Below are positions 8,507 to 16,136 of a stretch of DNA of 64,000 nucleotides, one piece after another. The notes beneath the pieces are model-generated. The model was not told the DNA's origin. It saw nothing but the letters and a program-made list of their open reading frames with translations, and made no database searches. The translations under genes were made by a program, and so were the position numbers. Source of the stretch: Natronomonas sp. (GTDB lineage Archaea; Halobacteriota; Halobacteria; Halobacteriales; Haloarculaceae); contig NZ_JAQCNO010000057.1 of assembly GCF_028274965.1 (NCBI RefSeq), positions 1 through 64,000 of the forward strand, given 5' to 3'. Position 1 is the stretch's first letter. Every line of letters starts with the position of its first letter.

Positions 8507-8615
8507 GGCGCCGAGTACGCCTGGGGGTTTCAAAAGGCGTTCGGACCGATCGGGGCGCGTCGGTCGGTGTACGCCGAAACGACGGGCTTTTTCCGCACCG
8601 GCGAAAAGCGGAGAC

Positions 8616-8801
8616 ATGGCATTCGAAAAGGGAGACAGCGTGGTGTTTCACGACAAGCACAGCGAGTACGACGGCGAGACGGGCGAGGTCACGCAGGTTT
8701 CCGAGACGATGTTCGGCGACAACACCTACATCGTCGACTTCGAGGAGGGACAAGAGGCGGGGATCGCCGAGGAGTCCCTCGAACCCGCCGAGGACGAGTG
8801 A
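8616..8801 (+). CDS. small acidic SH3-like/KOW-like protein
   Basis: 61 residues, start MAFEKGDSVVFHDKHSEYDG. The pattern of short strands with GDSVVF and GETGEVTQV resembles KOW/SH3-like barrels that read nucleic acid or protein tails. The ORF track shows it only as the tail of a longer shadow frame; the real ATG follows a T-rich TATA-like ggcttttt by about 26 bp. It is 4 bp upstream of an RNA-binding protein gene, with which it probably shares a transcript. Confidence 0.7.
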   Translation: MAFEKGDSVVFHDKHSEYDGETGEVTQVSETMFGDNTYIVDFEEGQEAGIAEESLEPAEDE

Positions 8802-8805
8802 GACG

Positions 8806-9252
8806 ATGAGCGCCGTCCCGTTTCACTACGTCGACCTCCGGGCGTTCTGTTATGCGACGGAGGACGAAAAACGGGTCGAGACGGCGCTTCGGACGTTCCT
8901 GCCCGAGGACACCGAGATCGAACGCGAGAGCAACGAGGGACACCACGGCGATCGGATCCTCGTCCTCTCCGTCCGGCTCGAGCGGGCCGACGACATCCGC
9001 TACGTGCTCTCGCGGCTGGCGGAACTGGGGTCGTTCGACCGCCTCATGGCGGAACTGGAAGACCGGATCGACGACAACTGCGCCTTTTTCATCCAACTCG
9101 ACAAGCAGGACGCCTACAGGGGCGAGGTCGGCCTCGGCGACGGGCTCATGCTCCGGGGGAAAGTCGAGGCCTACCCGGCGAAACGAGAGCGGGCCATCGA
9201 GACGGCCCGCGAGGCCCTGGCCGCCCTCGAAGCGAGCGCCGACGGGGCCTGA
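8806..9252 (+). CDS. RNA-binding protein, COG1325/exosome-subunit-like
   Basis: 148 residues, MSAVPFHYVDLRAFCYATED. The ordering matches the archaeal family of small RNA-binding proteins related to predicted exosome-associated subunits (COG1325): an opening strand with FCYATED, then a TRVDRALRTFLPED-like helix (KRVETALRTFLPEDTEIERE) and the GDRILVLSVRLE strand. Role in RNA processing or translation quality is inferred from family. It begins 4 bp after the SH3-like gene, so the two are likely co-transcribed. Confidence 0.75.
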   Translation: MSAVPFHYVDLRAFCYATEDEKRVETALRTFLPEDTEIERESNEGHHGDRILVLSVRLERADDIRYVLSRLAELGSFDRLMAELEDRIDDNCAFFIQLDKQDAYRGEVGLGDGLMLRGKVEAYPAKRERAIETAREALAALEASADGA

Positions 9253-9319
9253 ACCGCGCGGGATCCCGGTAGGAGCCCTGGAACAGTGTTATGGGCCCTC
9301 GCTCGCTGGTGTGGTGTGT

Positions 9320-9970
9320 ATGTCCGGGGAGACGATACACGGCGAGAAACGCACGCGGAGCCGGAGAGGGATCGCCTCGTACCTGCGTCGGATCGCCAAC
9401 GCGCTCGGGCGCGGCGAGCCGGTGCCGGCCGACGAGAACCGGACGGTCACCGTCGACCCGCCCGAGGAGACCGACTTCGAGATCGAACTCGAACGCGAGG
9501 GCGACACCCTCAGTCTCGAACTCGAGATGGAGTGGGAGGAAGCCGAGGGCGACGTCGAGACGGGCGTGAACGCGAGCAAGGCCACATTCCAGCGCTACGA
9601 GGACGCCGCGGGCAAGTGGCGCTGGCGGCTCCGACACGACAACGGCAACATCATCGCCGACAGCAGCGAGGGCTACGCCTCCAAGCAGAAGGCCACCCAG
9701 GGGCTCGAAAGCGTCAGGACGAACGCGCCGGGCGCGGCGGTCGTCGACGGGTCGACGGAGGAGTCGGGCACGCCCGGGGAGGACGCGAGCAGCGCCACCT
9801 TCGAACTCTTCGAGGACGCCGGGGGGAAGTGGCGCTGGCGGCTCCGACACGACAACGGCAACATCATCGCCGACGGCGGACAGGGGTACGCCTCCAAGCA
9901 GAAGGCAAAACAGGGGCTCGGAAGCGTCAGGCTGAACGTCCCCGGCGCGGCGGTCACGGACGCCGAGTAG
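9320..9970 (+). CDS. amphi-Trp domain protein with two HVO_2922/DUF1508-type repeats
   Basis: 216 residues. Residues about 1-75 look like an amphi-Trp domain (EETDFEIELEREGDTLSLELEMEW). Two copies of the small alpha-beta YegP/DUF1508 fold follow, each with FEDAGGKWRWRLRHDNGNII and a YASKQKAxQGLxSV helix; the copies are separated by a Gly/Ser/Glu linker. The function of these domains is unknown; they often appear as dimers or tandem pairs in haloarchaea. Its own TATA-like gtgttatg lies about 29 bp upstream. The DNA of the two copies shares an exact 48-bp run. Confidence 0.8.
   Translation: MSGETIHGEKRTRSRRGIASYLRRIANALGRGEPVPADENRTVTVDPPEETDFEIELEREGDTLSLELEMEWEEAEGDVETGVNASKATFQRYEDAAGKWRWRLRHDNGNIIADSSEGYASKQKATQGLESVRTNAPGAAVVDGSTEESGTPGEDASSATFELFEDAGGKWRWRLRHDNGNIIADGGQGYASKQKAKQGLGSVRLNVPGAAVTDAE
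9614..9874. repeat. two exact 48-bp copies inside the DUF1508-type gene
   Basis: aagtggcgctggcggctccg... is identical at 9614-9661 and 9827-9874, with even third codon positions unchanged, while flanking codons differ. It encodes KWRWRLRHDNGNIIAD in each domain. Confidence 0.9.
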
Positions 9971-10042
9971 CGGGCCGGCCGGTTCCCGAGCGGTGAAGCG
10001 AGGCGAGGCGGTCCGGCTCCGTTCGGCGTCGGTCGGCTCCCC

Positions 10043-11338
10043 TCAGCGGGCGCGGAGCTCCGCCATGTGCTCGATGCGTCGCTCGATCAGCGCCGCCGTC
10101 CCGATGTCGTGACGGACGCGCAGCCCGTCGGTCCCGGTCCGCTCGAAGGCCTCCTCGACGGCCGCCTCGGCCTCGGCGATCGTGTCCTCGACGCCGACGA
10201 CGGCGAACGACCGGGACGTCGTCGTGTAGATGCCGTCCTCGCGGGCGTCGACGCTCGCGTAAAACAGCTCGGCCCGCCCGGCGCTGTCGGCGTCGATCGC
10301 GACCCGCGCGCCCGCGGCGGGATCGGTCGGATACCCCTCGGGGACGGCGTACTTACACACCGTTGCCCGCCCGGAAAACGACAGCTCCGGGAGCGTCTTG
10401 CCGTCGCGGGCCGCGGCGAGGAACTCGAGGAAGTCGGTCTCGAGGACGGGGAGGGTGTTCATCGCCTCCGGGTCGCCGAACCGGGCGTTGAACTCCACGA
10501 CCTTCGGGCCCTCGGCGGTCAGCATGAACTGCCCGTAGAGGATCCCCTTGTACTCGGGCATCGCTTCAACGACCGCGTCGATGATCCCGACGGCGGCCTC
10601 GTAGTCGGCCTCGGACATGAACGGAAGCTCGGGCGTGCCGTCGCTGTACGAGCCCATCCCGCCGGTGTTCGGCCCCTCGTCGCCTTCGTAGGCGCGTTTG
10701 TGGTCCTGGACGGCGGGCGAAACGCGGTACTGGCCCTCGGCGACGAACGCCTGTAGGGTGAACTCCTCGCCGACGAGACGCTCCTCTAGGACGAACGAGT
10801 CGTAGCCGCTTTCGAGGACGTACTCGGCGCCCTCGGCGGCCGTGAGCTGGTCGCCGATGACGCGGACGCCCTTGCCGCCGGTCAGCCCGCGCGGCTTGAT
10901 CGCGAGGTCCCCGTCGTGGGACTCGATGTACTCGGCGGCCGCCGCAGCGCTGTCGAACGTCTCGAAGGCCGGACAGCCCGGGATCGACTCGCGGTCCATG
11001 AACTCCCGCTGGAACGCCTTGTCGGTCTCGATGCGGGCCTCGGACTCCCGGGGGCCGAACGCGTAGACGCCGGCGTCGTCGAGGGCGTCCGCGACGCCGG
11101 CGTTCAGCGCGGACTCGGGACCGATGACAGCACAGCTCGCCCCGACGGACGCGGCGTACTCGACGATCGCGTCGGCGTCGGTCTCGTCGATCGACTCGTA
11201 GCCGGCCGCGAGCGCGTCGATGCCGGGGTTTCGGTTCGACGCGCAGGCGTACAACTCCCCGCGGTCGGCGTCGGCGACCGCCCGCGCGATCGCGTGTTCG
11301 CGCCCGCCGCCGCCGACGAGTAGGACCGTTTCGCTCAT
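10043..11338 (-). CDS. purD: phosphoribosylamine-glycine ligase
   Basis: 431 residues from MSETVLLVGGGGREHAIARA; the ORF track's 25-residue extension is not needed. The N-terminal Rossmann-like GGGGREHA motif, the ATP-grasp segment LAIKPRGLTGGKGVRVI and the metal-binding VVEFNARFGDPEAM are all present. It makes glycinamide ribonucleotide in purine synthesis, in the cytoplasm. The gene stands alone here, 78 bp past an SDR gene on the same strand. Confidence 0.96.
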   Translation of the reverse strand: MSETVLLVGGGGREHAIARAVADADRGELYACASNRNPGIDALAAGYESIDETDADAIVEYAASVGASCAVIGPESALNAGVADALDDAGVYAFGPRESEARIETDKAFQREFMDRESIPGCPAFETFDSAAAAAEYIESHDGDLAIKPRGLTGGKGVRVIGDQLTAAEGAEYVLESGYDSFVLEERLVGEEFTLQAFVAEGQYRVSPAVQDHKRAYEGDEGPNTGGMGSYSDGTPELPFMSEADYEAAVGIIDAVVEAMPEYKGILYGQFMLTAEGPKVVEFNARFGDPEAMNTLPVLETDFLEFLAAARDGKTLPELSFSGRATVCKYAVPEGYPTDPAAGARVAIDADSAGRAELFYASVDAREDGIYTTTSRSFAVVGVEDTIAEAEAAVEEAFERTGTDGLRVRHDIGTAALIERRIEHMAELRAR

Positions 11339-11416
11339 ACCCAACCCGGGTGTCCACGGGGGCCTAAACGTTGCCCTTGCCGGCGGCTCGAGAGCGGCCG
11401 GCGGCGTCCGCACCCC

Positions 11417-12166
11417 TCAGGCGCACGAGAAGCCGCCGTCGACCACGAGCGCCTGTCCGGTCACCCACGCGGCCTCGTCGCTCGCGAGAAACAGCATCGC
11501 GTTCGCGACGTCCTCGGGGCGGCCGAGCCGACCGAGGGGGTACTCCGCCGCCATCCGCGAGGCCATCTCCTCCCACTCTTCGTCGGAGCGGCCGCTTTTC
11601 GGCATCGGCGTCTCGGTGACGCCGGGACAGACGGCGTTGACCCGGACGCCGTCGGAGCCGACCTCGGCGGCGAGCGAACGGGTGACGTTGACGACCGCAC
11701 CCTTCGTCATCGAGTACGCGGAGAGCCGCGGGGAGCCGATGACGCCGGCCAGGGAGGCGGTGTTGATGACCGAGCCCGAGCCCTGGGACTTGAGACGCGG
11801 CAGCGCCGCCGCGCAGCCGTTCCACACGCCCTTGACGTTGATGTCGATGAGCCGGTCGAGGGCGTCCCGCCCGAGGTCCTCCATCGGCGTCGGGTCGTGC
11901 ATGATCCCCGCGTTGTTCAAAACGATGTCGAGGCCGTGATCGTCGGCTGTCGCCCCGATCGCGTCGTCGAACGCCTCGAAGTCCCGGACGTCGAGTTCGT
12001 GGGCGAACACGTCGCCGTCGACGGTTTCGGCGGTCTCGACCGCGGCCTCATAATCGACGTCGGCGGCGACGACGGTCGCGCCCTCCGCGGCGAAGCGCTC
12101 CGTTGCGGCCCGCCCGATGCCGGACCCGCCGCCGGTGACGAACGCCGTCTTGTCTTGCAGTCGCAT
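11417..12166 (-). CDS. SDR family oxidoreductase (FabG/glucose dehydrogenase-like)
   Basis: 249 residues, classical short-chain dehydrogenase. Cofactor motif VTGGGSGIGRAA, NNAG strand, catalytic Ser in NTASLAG and YSMTK (Tyr-x3-Lys) are intact. An Asp at the end of beta-2 (VAADVDYEAA) suggests NAD rather than NADP. The substrate is open: 3-oxoacyl thioester, sugar or alcohol. The TATA-like gaatttatcc lies 28 bp before the ATG. With the neighbouring iron ADH and acyl-CoA synthetase it may belong to a small alcohol/fatty acid oxidation group (inference). Confidence 0.88.
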   Translation of the reverse strand: MRLQDKTAFVTGGGSGIGRAATERFAAEGATVVAADVDYEAAVETAETVDGDVFAHELDVRDFEAFDDAIGATADDHGLDIVLNNAGIMHDPTPMEDLGRDALDRLIDINVKGVWNGCAAALPRLKSQGSGSVINTASLAGVIGSPRLSAYSMTKGAVVNVTRSLAAEVGSDGVRVNAVCPGVTETPMPKSGRSDEEWEEMASRMAAEYPLGRLGRPEDVANAMLFLASDEAAWVTGQALVVDGGFSCA

Positions 12167-12246
12167 ACGGGGGCTTCAGCGACGGCGGGGATAAATTCAC
12201 CCCAGCCGAAAGCGGGAACGCGACGGGACCGACGGGGCGAGCGGCG

Positions 12247-13479
12247 TCACATCGAGCGCCGCAGGATCCCCTCGATGTCCGTCTGCTCAACGCGGCGGGG
12301 GTTCCCGTCGAGGAGCCGCTGGATCTCCATGGTGTCCGCGGCCAGATCCGGGATCTCCTCGTCGGTCACGCCGAGTTCGGAGAGGCCATCGGGGATGCCG
12401 ACGTCCGCGGAGAGTTTGGCCACCGCGTCGGCGGCCAACTCGGCGCGTTCGTCCCGGCTTCGCCCCTCGACGTGTTCGCCGAGAATATCGGCGATCTCGC
12501 CGTAGCGATCGAACGCGCTCGTCGCGTTGAACCGCATCACCGCCGGGAGAAGCGTCGCGACCGTCACGCCGTGGGGCGTGTGGTGCTCGCCGGCGACGGG
12601 GTAGGCGATCGCGTGGGTCGCCCCGAGTCCGGCGTTCGTGAAGGCGACGCCCGCGAGCAGGCTCGCGAGCGACATGTTGCGCCTGGCGGTGAGATCGGAG
12701 CCGTTGTTGACCGCCTGCCGGAGGTTGTCGCCGACGAGTTCGATCGCCTTCCGGGCGAGTTGGTCCGTCACGATCGTCCGGCCGTCGTAGTCGGGGCGCT
12801 CGGCGGCGGACTCGGCCCGCTGTTTCATGTCGTAGCGCCGGGTGGTGTACGTCTCGATCGCGTGCGAGAGGGCGTCCATGCCCGAGGCGGCCGTCGGCCC
12901 CGGCGGCAGCGACGCGGTCAGGGCGGGGTCGACCAACGCGAGGTCGGGGTACAGGTGCCGACTCGAGATGCCGACCTTCAGCCGCTCGTCCGGCAGCGAG
13001 ATCACCGACACCGGGGAGGTCTCAGAGCCGGTCCCGGCGGTCGTCGGGATCCCGACGACGGGCAGCCCCGGGCCCGGTACCGGCTTCCCGCCGCCGGTTG
13101 GCGGGGCGACGTAGTCCAGTATGTCGCCGCCGTACTCGGCGACGACGCTCGTCGTCTTCGTGACGTCGATCGAACTGCCGCCGCCGATCCCGATGAGGAT
13201 GTCCGGGTCGAACTCGCGCGCGGCGGCGACGGCGCGTTCGAACACCGCCACGGAGGGGTCGGGTTCGACCCCGGTGAAGACCTCGACGGCCACGTCGGAC
13301 GGCAGCGACGAGACGGCCTGCTCGACGATGCCGGCCGCCTCGACGCCCTCGTCGGTGAGTATCATCGCCGACTCACAGCCCCGATCGGTGAGCTCCTCGC
13401 CGAGTTCCTCGATGGCCCCCGTTCCGAACGTCACCCGGTCGGCCATGCTGAACTCCCAGACGGTTTCGGCCTCGAACAT
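12247..13479 (-). CDS. iron-containing alcohol dehydrogenase
   Basis: 410 residues, group III metal-dependent ADH. The NAD-binding GGGSSIDVTKT and PTTAGTGSE segments and the metal ligands in DALSHAIETY and HAIAYPVAGEHHTPHG are visible. It would interconvert an alcohol and aldehyde or ketone, or act on a hydroxy acid. The TATA-like gatttaag is 28 bp before the ATG, and the gene is divergent from the acyl-CoA synthetase over 101 bp. Confidence 0.9.
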   Translation of the reverse strand: MFEAETVWEFSMADRVTFGTGAIEELGEELTDRGCESAMILTDEGVEAAGIVEQAVSSLPSDVAVEVFTGVEPDPSVAVFERAVAAAREFDPDILIGIGGGSSIDVTKTTSVVAEYGGDILDYVAPPTGGGKPVPGPGLPVVGIPTTAGTGSETSPVSVISLPDERLKVGISSRHLYPDLALVDPALTASLPPGPTAASGMDALSHAIETYTTRRYDMKQRAESAAERPDYDGRTIVTDQLARKAIELVGDNLRQAVNNGSDLTARRNMSLASLLAGVAFTNAGLGATHAIAYPVAGEHHTPHGVTVATLLPAVMRFNATSAFDRYGEIADILGEHVEGRSRDERAELAADAVAKLSADVGIPDGLSELGVTDEEIPDLAADTMEIQRLLDGNPRRVEQTDIEGILRRSM

Positions 13480-13502
13480 ACCGGTACGTCTCGATCGGCG
13501 GT

Positions 13503-13560
13503 CTTAAATCACCGCCACACGCGCCGCGTCGGTCGGGGGCCACCGCAAACGGTATACGTG
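13503..13560. promoter_or_regulatory. divergent promoters for iron ADH and acyl-CoA synthetase
   Basis: cttaaatc (13503-13510) serves the minus strand gene and ggtatacgtg (13551-13560) the plus strand gene, each about 25-28 bp from its ATG. The pair is close enough for a shared operator between them. Confidence 0.5.
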
Positions 13561-13580
13561 TCCTTGGTATGCAATAGCGC

Positions 13581-15251
13581 ATGACGAGTCCGGACCGGAT
13601 CGACGCGTATCACTTCTACGAACGCGAGTGGGACGGGTACGACGAGCTGCTCTCGGCCTTCGAGTGGGAGGTTCCGGATCGCTTCAACATGGCGCGGTAC
13701 GCCTGCGATCGGTGGGCGGACGGCGGCGAGCGCGTCGCGGTGTACGCCACCGACGGCGAGGGGACCGAGCGGTACAGCTTCGAGCGGCTCCGGGCCGCCG
13801 CCGACGCGGTCGCAAGCTCCTTGCAAGCGGCGGGCGTCGAGCGCGGCGACCGCGTGGGGATCAACGCCCGACAGCGCCCCGAGACGGTGATCGCACACCT
13901 CGCCTGCTGGAAGCTCGGCGCGGTCTCGGTCCCGCTGAGCACGCTCTTCGGGACCGACGCGCTCCGGTACCGGCTCGAGGACGCCGGCGCGATCGCGTGT
14001 TTCGTCGACGGGTCGAACGCCGGGACGCTCCGGTCCGTCGCGGGGGGTCTCCCCGACTTGGAGACCGTCATCGCCATCGGCGACGCGGACCCGACCGGCG
14101 AGGAGCGCCGCTTCGAGTCGGTCGCCGCCGGCGAGGGGGCCTTCGAGACCGCCCGGACGGACCCCGAGGACGACGCGATACTCATCTACACGTCGGGGAC
14201 GACCGGCGATCCGAAGGGCGTCCTGCACGCCCACCGGGTCCTGCTTGGGAACCTCCCGCTTTTCGTGACCGGCTTTTGTGACCTCGAGATCAACGAGTCC
14301 GACGTCTTCTGGACGCCCTCGGAGTGGGCCTGGGTCGCGACGCTTTTCGACGTGGTCTTTCCGGCGCTGTTCTACGGGGCCCCGATCGTCGCGTACACCG
14401 GCGACGAGTCGTTCGATCCCGCGACCGCGATGGGCGTCATCGAGCGCTACGACGTGACGAACTTCTTCGCCCCACCGACCGCGCTGCGGATGATGGAGCA
14501 GCTACCGGACCCCGGGCGGTGGGACGTCGACAGCGTCCGCTGTGTCCCGAGCGGCGGCGAGTCGCTCGGCGAGACGATCACCGAGTGGGCCGCGGACGTG
14601 TTCGACGGCGCGGCGGTCCACGAGGGCTACGGGCAGACGGAGGCCAACATGATCGTCGGGGACTGCACGGCCCTGACGCCCTCAAAGCCCGGGAAGATCG
14701 GACCGCGCGCGCCGGGACACGAGATCGCGATCCTCGACCCCGAGACGGCGGAGCCGACCGTCGAGACGGGCGAGGTCGGCGAGATCGCCGTCCGGTACGA
14801 GGGCGATCCGGTCTGTTTCAAAGAGTACTGGAACAAGCCAGAGCGGACGGACCGAAAGGTCCAAGACGGGTGGCTGCTCACGGAGGATCTCGGCACCCTC
14901 GACGGGGACGGCTACGTCGAGTTCAAGTCCCGGAAGGACACGGTCATCATCTCCGCCGGCTACCGGATCGGCCCCGTCGAGATCGAGGAGGCGCTGGCGA
15001 AACACCCGGCCGTCGCCGACGCCGGCGTGATCGGCGTTCCCGACGACAGGCGGGGGGAGGTGCCGAAGGCGTTCGTGGTGCCGGCGGCGGGCCACGAGCC
15101 GAGCGGGGAGCTGACGCGGCGTCTCAAGCGCGACGTCAGGGACCGCCTCGCGGAGTACGAGTACCCCCGGGAGATCGCCTTCATCGACGAGCTCCCGAAG
15201 ACGAGCTCCGGGAAGGTCCGGCGGGCCTCGCTCGAAGAGGAGTTCGCGTAG
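13581..15251 (+). CDS. acyl-CoA synthetase (AMP-forming), medium-chain type
   Basis: 556 residues. The P-loop-like YTSGTTGDPKGVLHAH, the adenylate motif YGQTEAN, the hinge TEDLGTLDGDGYVEFKSRKDTVI and the C-terminal lysine KTSSGKVRR are all present. It activates an acid to the acyl-adenylate and then the CoA thioester. The length and pattern resemble medium-chain or short branched acid members rather than acetyl-CoA synthetase. It is divergent from an iron ADH, which would be consistent with oxidation of an alcohol to an acid and its activation, but that link is inferred. Confidence 0.88.
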   Translation: MTSPDRIDAYHFYEREWDGYDELLSAFEWEVPDRFNMARYACDRWADGGERVAVYATDGEGTERYSFERLRAAADAVASSLQAAGVERGDRVGINARQRPETVIAHLACWKLGAVSVPLSTLFGTDALRYRLEDAGAIACFVDGSNAGTLRSVAGGLPDLETVIAIGDADPTGEERRFESVAAGEGAFETARTDPEDDAILIYTSGTTGDPKGVLHAHRVLLGNLPLFVTGFCDLEINESDVFWTPSEWAWVATLFDVVFPALFYGAPIVAYTGDESFDPATAMGVIERYDVTNFFAPPTALRMMEQLPDPGRWDVDSVRCVPSGGESLGETITEWAADVFDGAAVHEGYGQTEANMIVGDCTALTPSKPGKIGPRAPGHEIAILDPETAEPTVETGEVGEIAVRYEGDPVCFKEYWNKPERTDRKVQDGWLLTEDLGTLDGDGYVEFKSRKDTVIISAGYRIGPVEIEEALAKHPAVADAGVIGVPDDRRGEVPKAFVVPAAGHEPSGELTRRLKRDVRDRLAEYEYPREIAFIDELPKTSSGKVRRASLEEEFA

Positions 15252-15259
15252 CCGGCCGC

Positions 15260-16036
15260 CTACACCGTCTGCTCGAAGCTGTAGCCGAGCGACGTATCCC
15301 ACAGGAGCCGGTGCTCGCCGCCGCCGGCCTCCTCGCAGACGCCGTTGACCGACTGGACCCCGTCGAGTTCGCCGCGCCACTCGACGGTGTAGCGCCCCTC
15401 CTCGCCGGTGATCCGCGTGCTCCTGAGCCCGCCGCCCCGGAGCGGAAACGTCGCCGAGGGGGCCGTCCCGAGGCCGACCGAGGCCGAGTCGCCCTCGATC
15501 GAGGGCTCGGCCGCGTCGGTGAGGGCGCCCCGACGGAGCCTGAGCCCCACCGAGAGGTCGCTCAGATCGACGTCTCTGACCAGACGGCCCTCGGTCGGGT
15601 CGGCCGCCGCCCACAGCCAGTAGCGGCGGCGGCCGTCCTCGAGCCCGTAGACGGCGAGACAGGCGTTCGAGACGAGAAGCGGCGCGTCGGGGTCGACCTC
15701 GTCGGGATCGAGGCTCGTCTCGGTGCCGCCCGGGTCCCCCGGCGTCTCGCGGGTGATCGCAAAGCGCTGGACGTAGGCGGTCTCGAAGCGCTCGGCGCGC
15801 TCGGCCTCGATCCCCCAGACGCCGCTGTCGTCGTACCGCGACCCCATGCGCTCGGCGTAGTCCTCGAAGGCCTCGCGCGACAGCGCGGCGTCGGCGGTCT
15901 CCGGCGAGAGCGGCCAGACGCCGCTGGAGTCGACCCGGGTCCGCCGGTTCGTGACCCGTTCCTCGACGCATCCAGCCAGGGACAGCCCCGTGAGCAGGCC
16001 GCCGGCGCGGAGGGCGTCCCGACGCGAGAGTTCCAT
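15260..16036 (-). CDS. Tat-secreted lipoprotein of unknown function
   Basis: 258 residues from MELSRRDALRAGG. A twin-arginine signal (SRRDALRAGGLLTG) ends in the lipobox LAGC, so it should be folded in the cytoplasm, exported by Tat and anchored by a lipid at the cysteine. The mature part has alternating strands such as RRYWLWAAADPTEG, suggestive of a beta-rich domain. The tail WRGELDGVQSVNGVCEEAG has one cysteine. No family was recognised. It converges on the synthetase gene with an 8-bp gap and is divergent from the DUF255 gene. Confidence 0.75.
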   Translation of the reverse strand: MELSRRDALRAGGLLTGLSLAGCVEERVTNRRTRVDSSGVWPLSPETADAALSREAFEDYAERMGSRYDDSGVWGIEAERAERFETAYVQRFAITRETPGDPGGTETSLDPDEVDPDAPLLVSNACLAVYGLEDGRRRYWLWAAADPTEGRLVRDVDLSDLSVGLRLRRGALTDAAEPSIEGDSASVGLGTAPSATFPLRGGGLRSTRITGEEGRYTVEWRGELDGVQSVNGVCEEAGGGEHRLLWDTSLGYSFEQTV

Positions 16037-16136
16037 GTGCGGTAGGACAGGCCGGCGACTCAAATAACGTGCTATCGACGGCGGAGGCGTCGGCCCGTTC
16101 CCCCGGGTTTAGTACCCTTCGGCCCTCAAACGAGGC

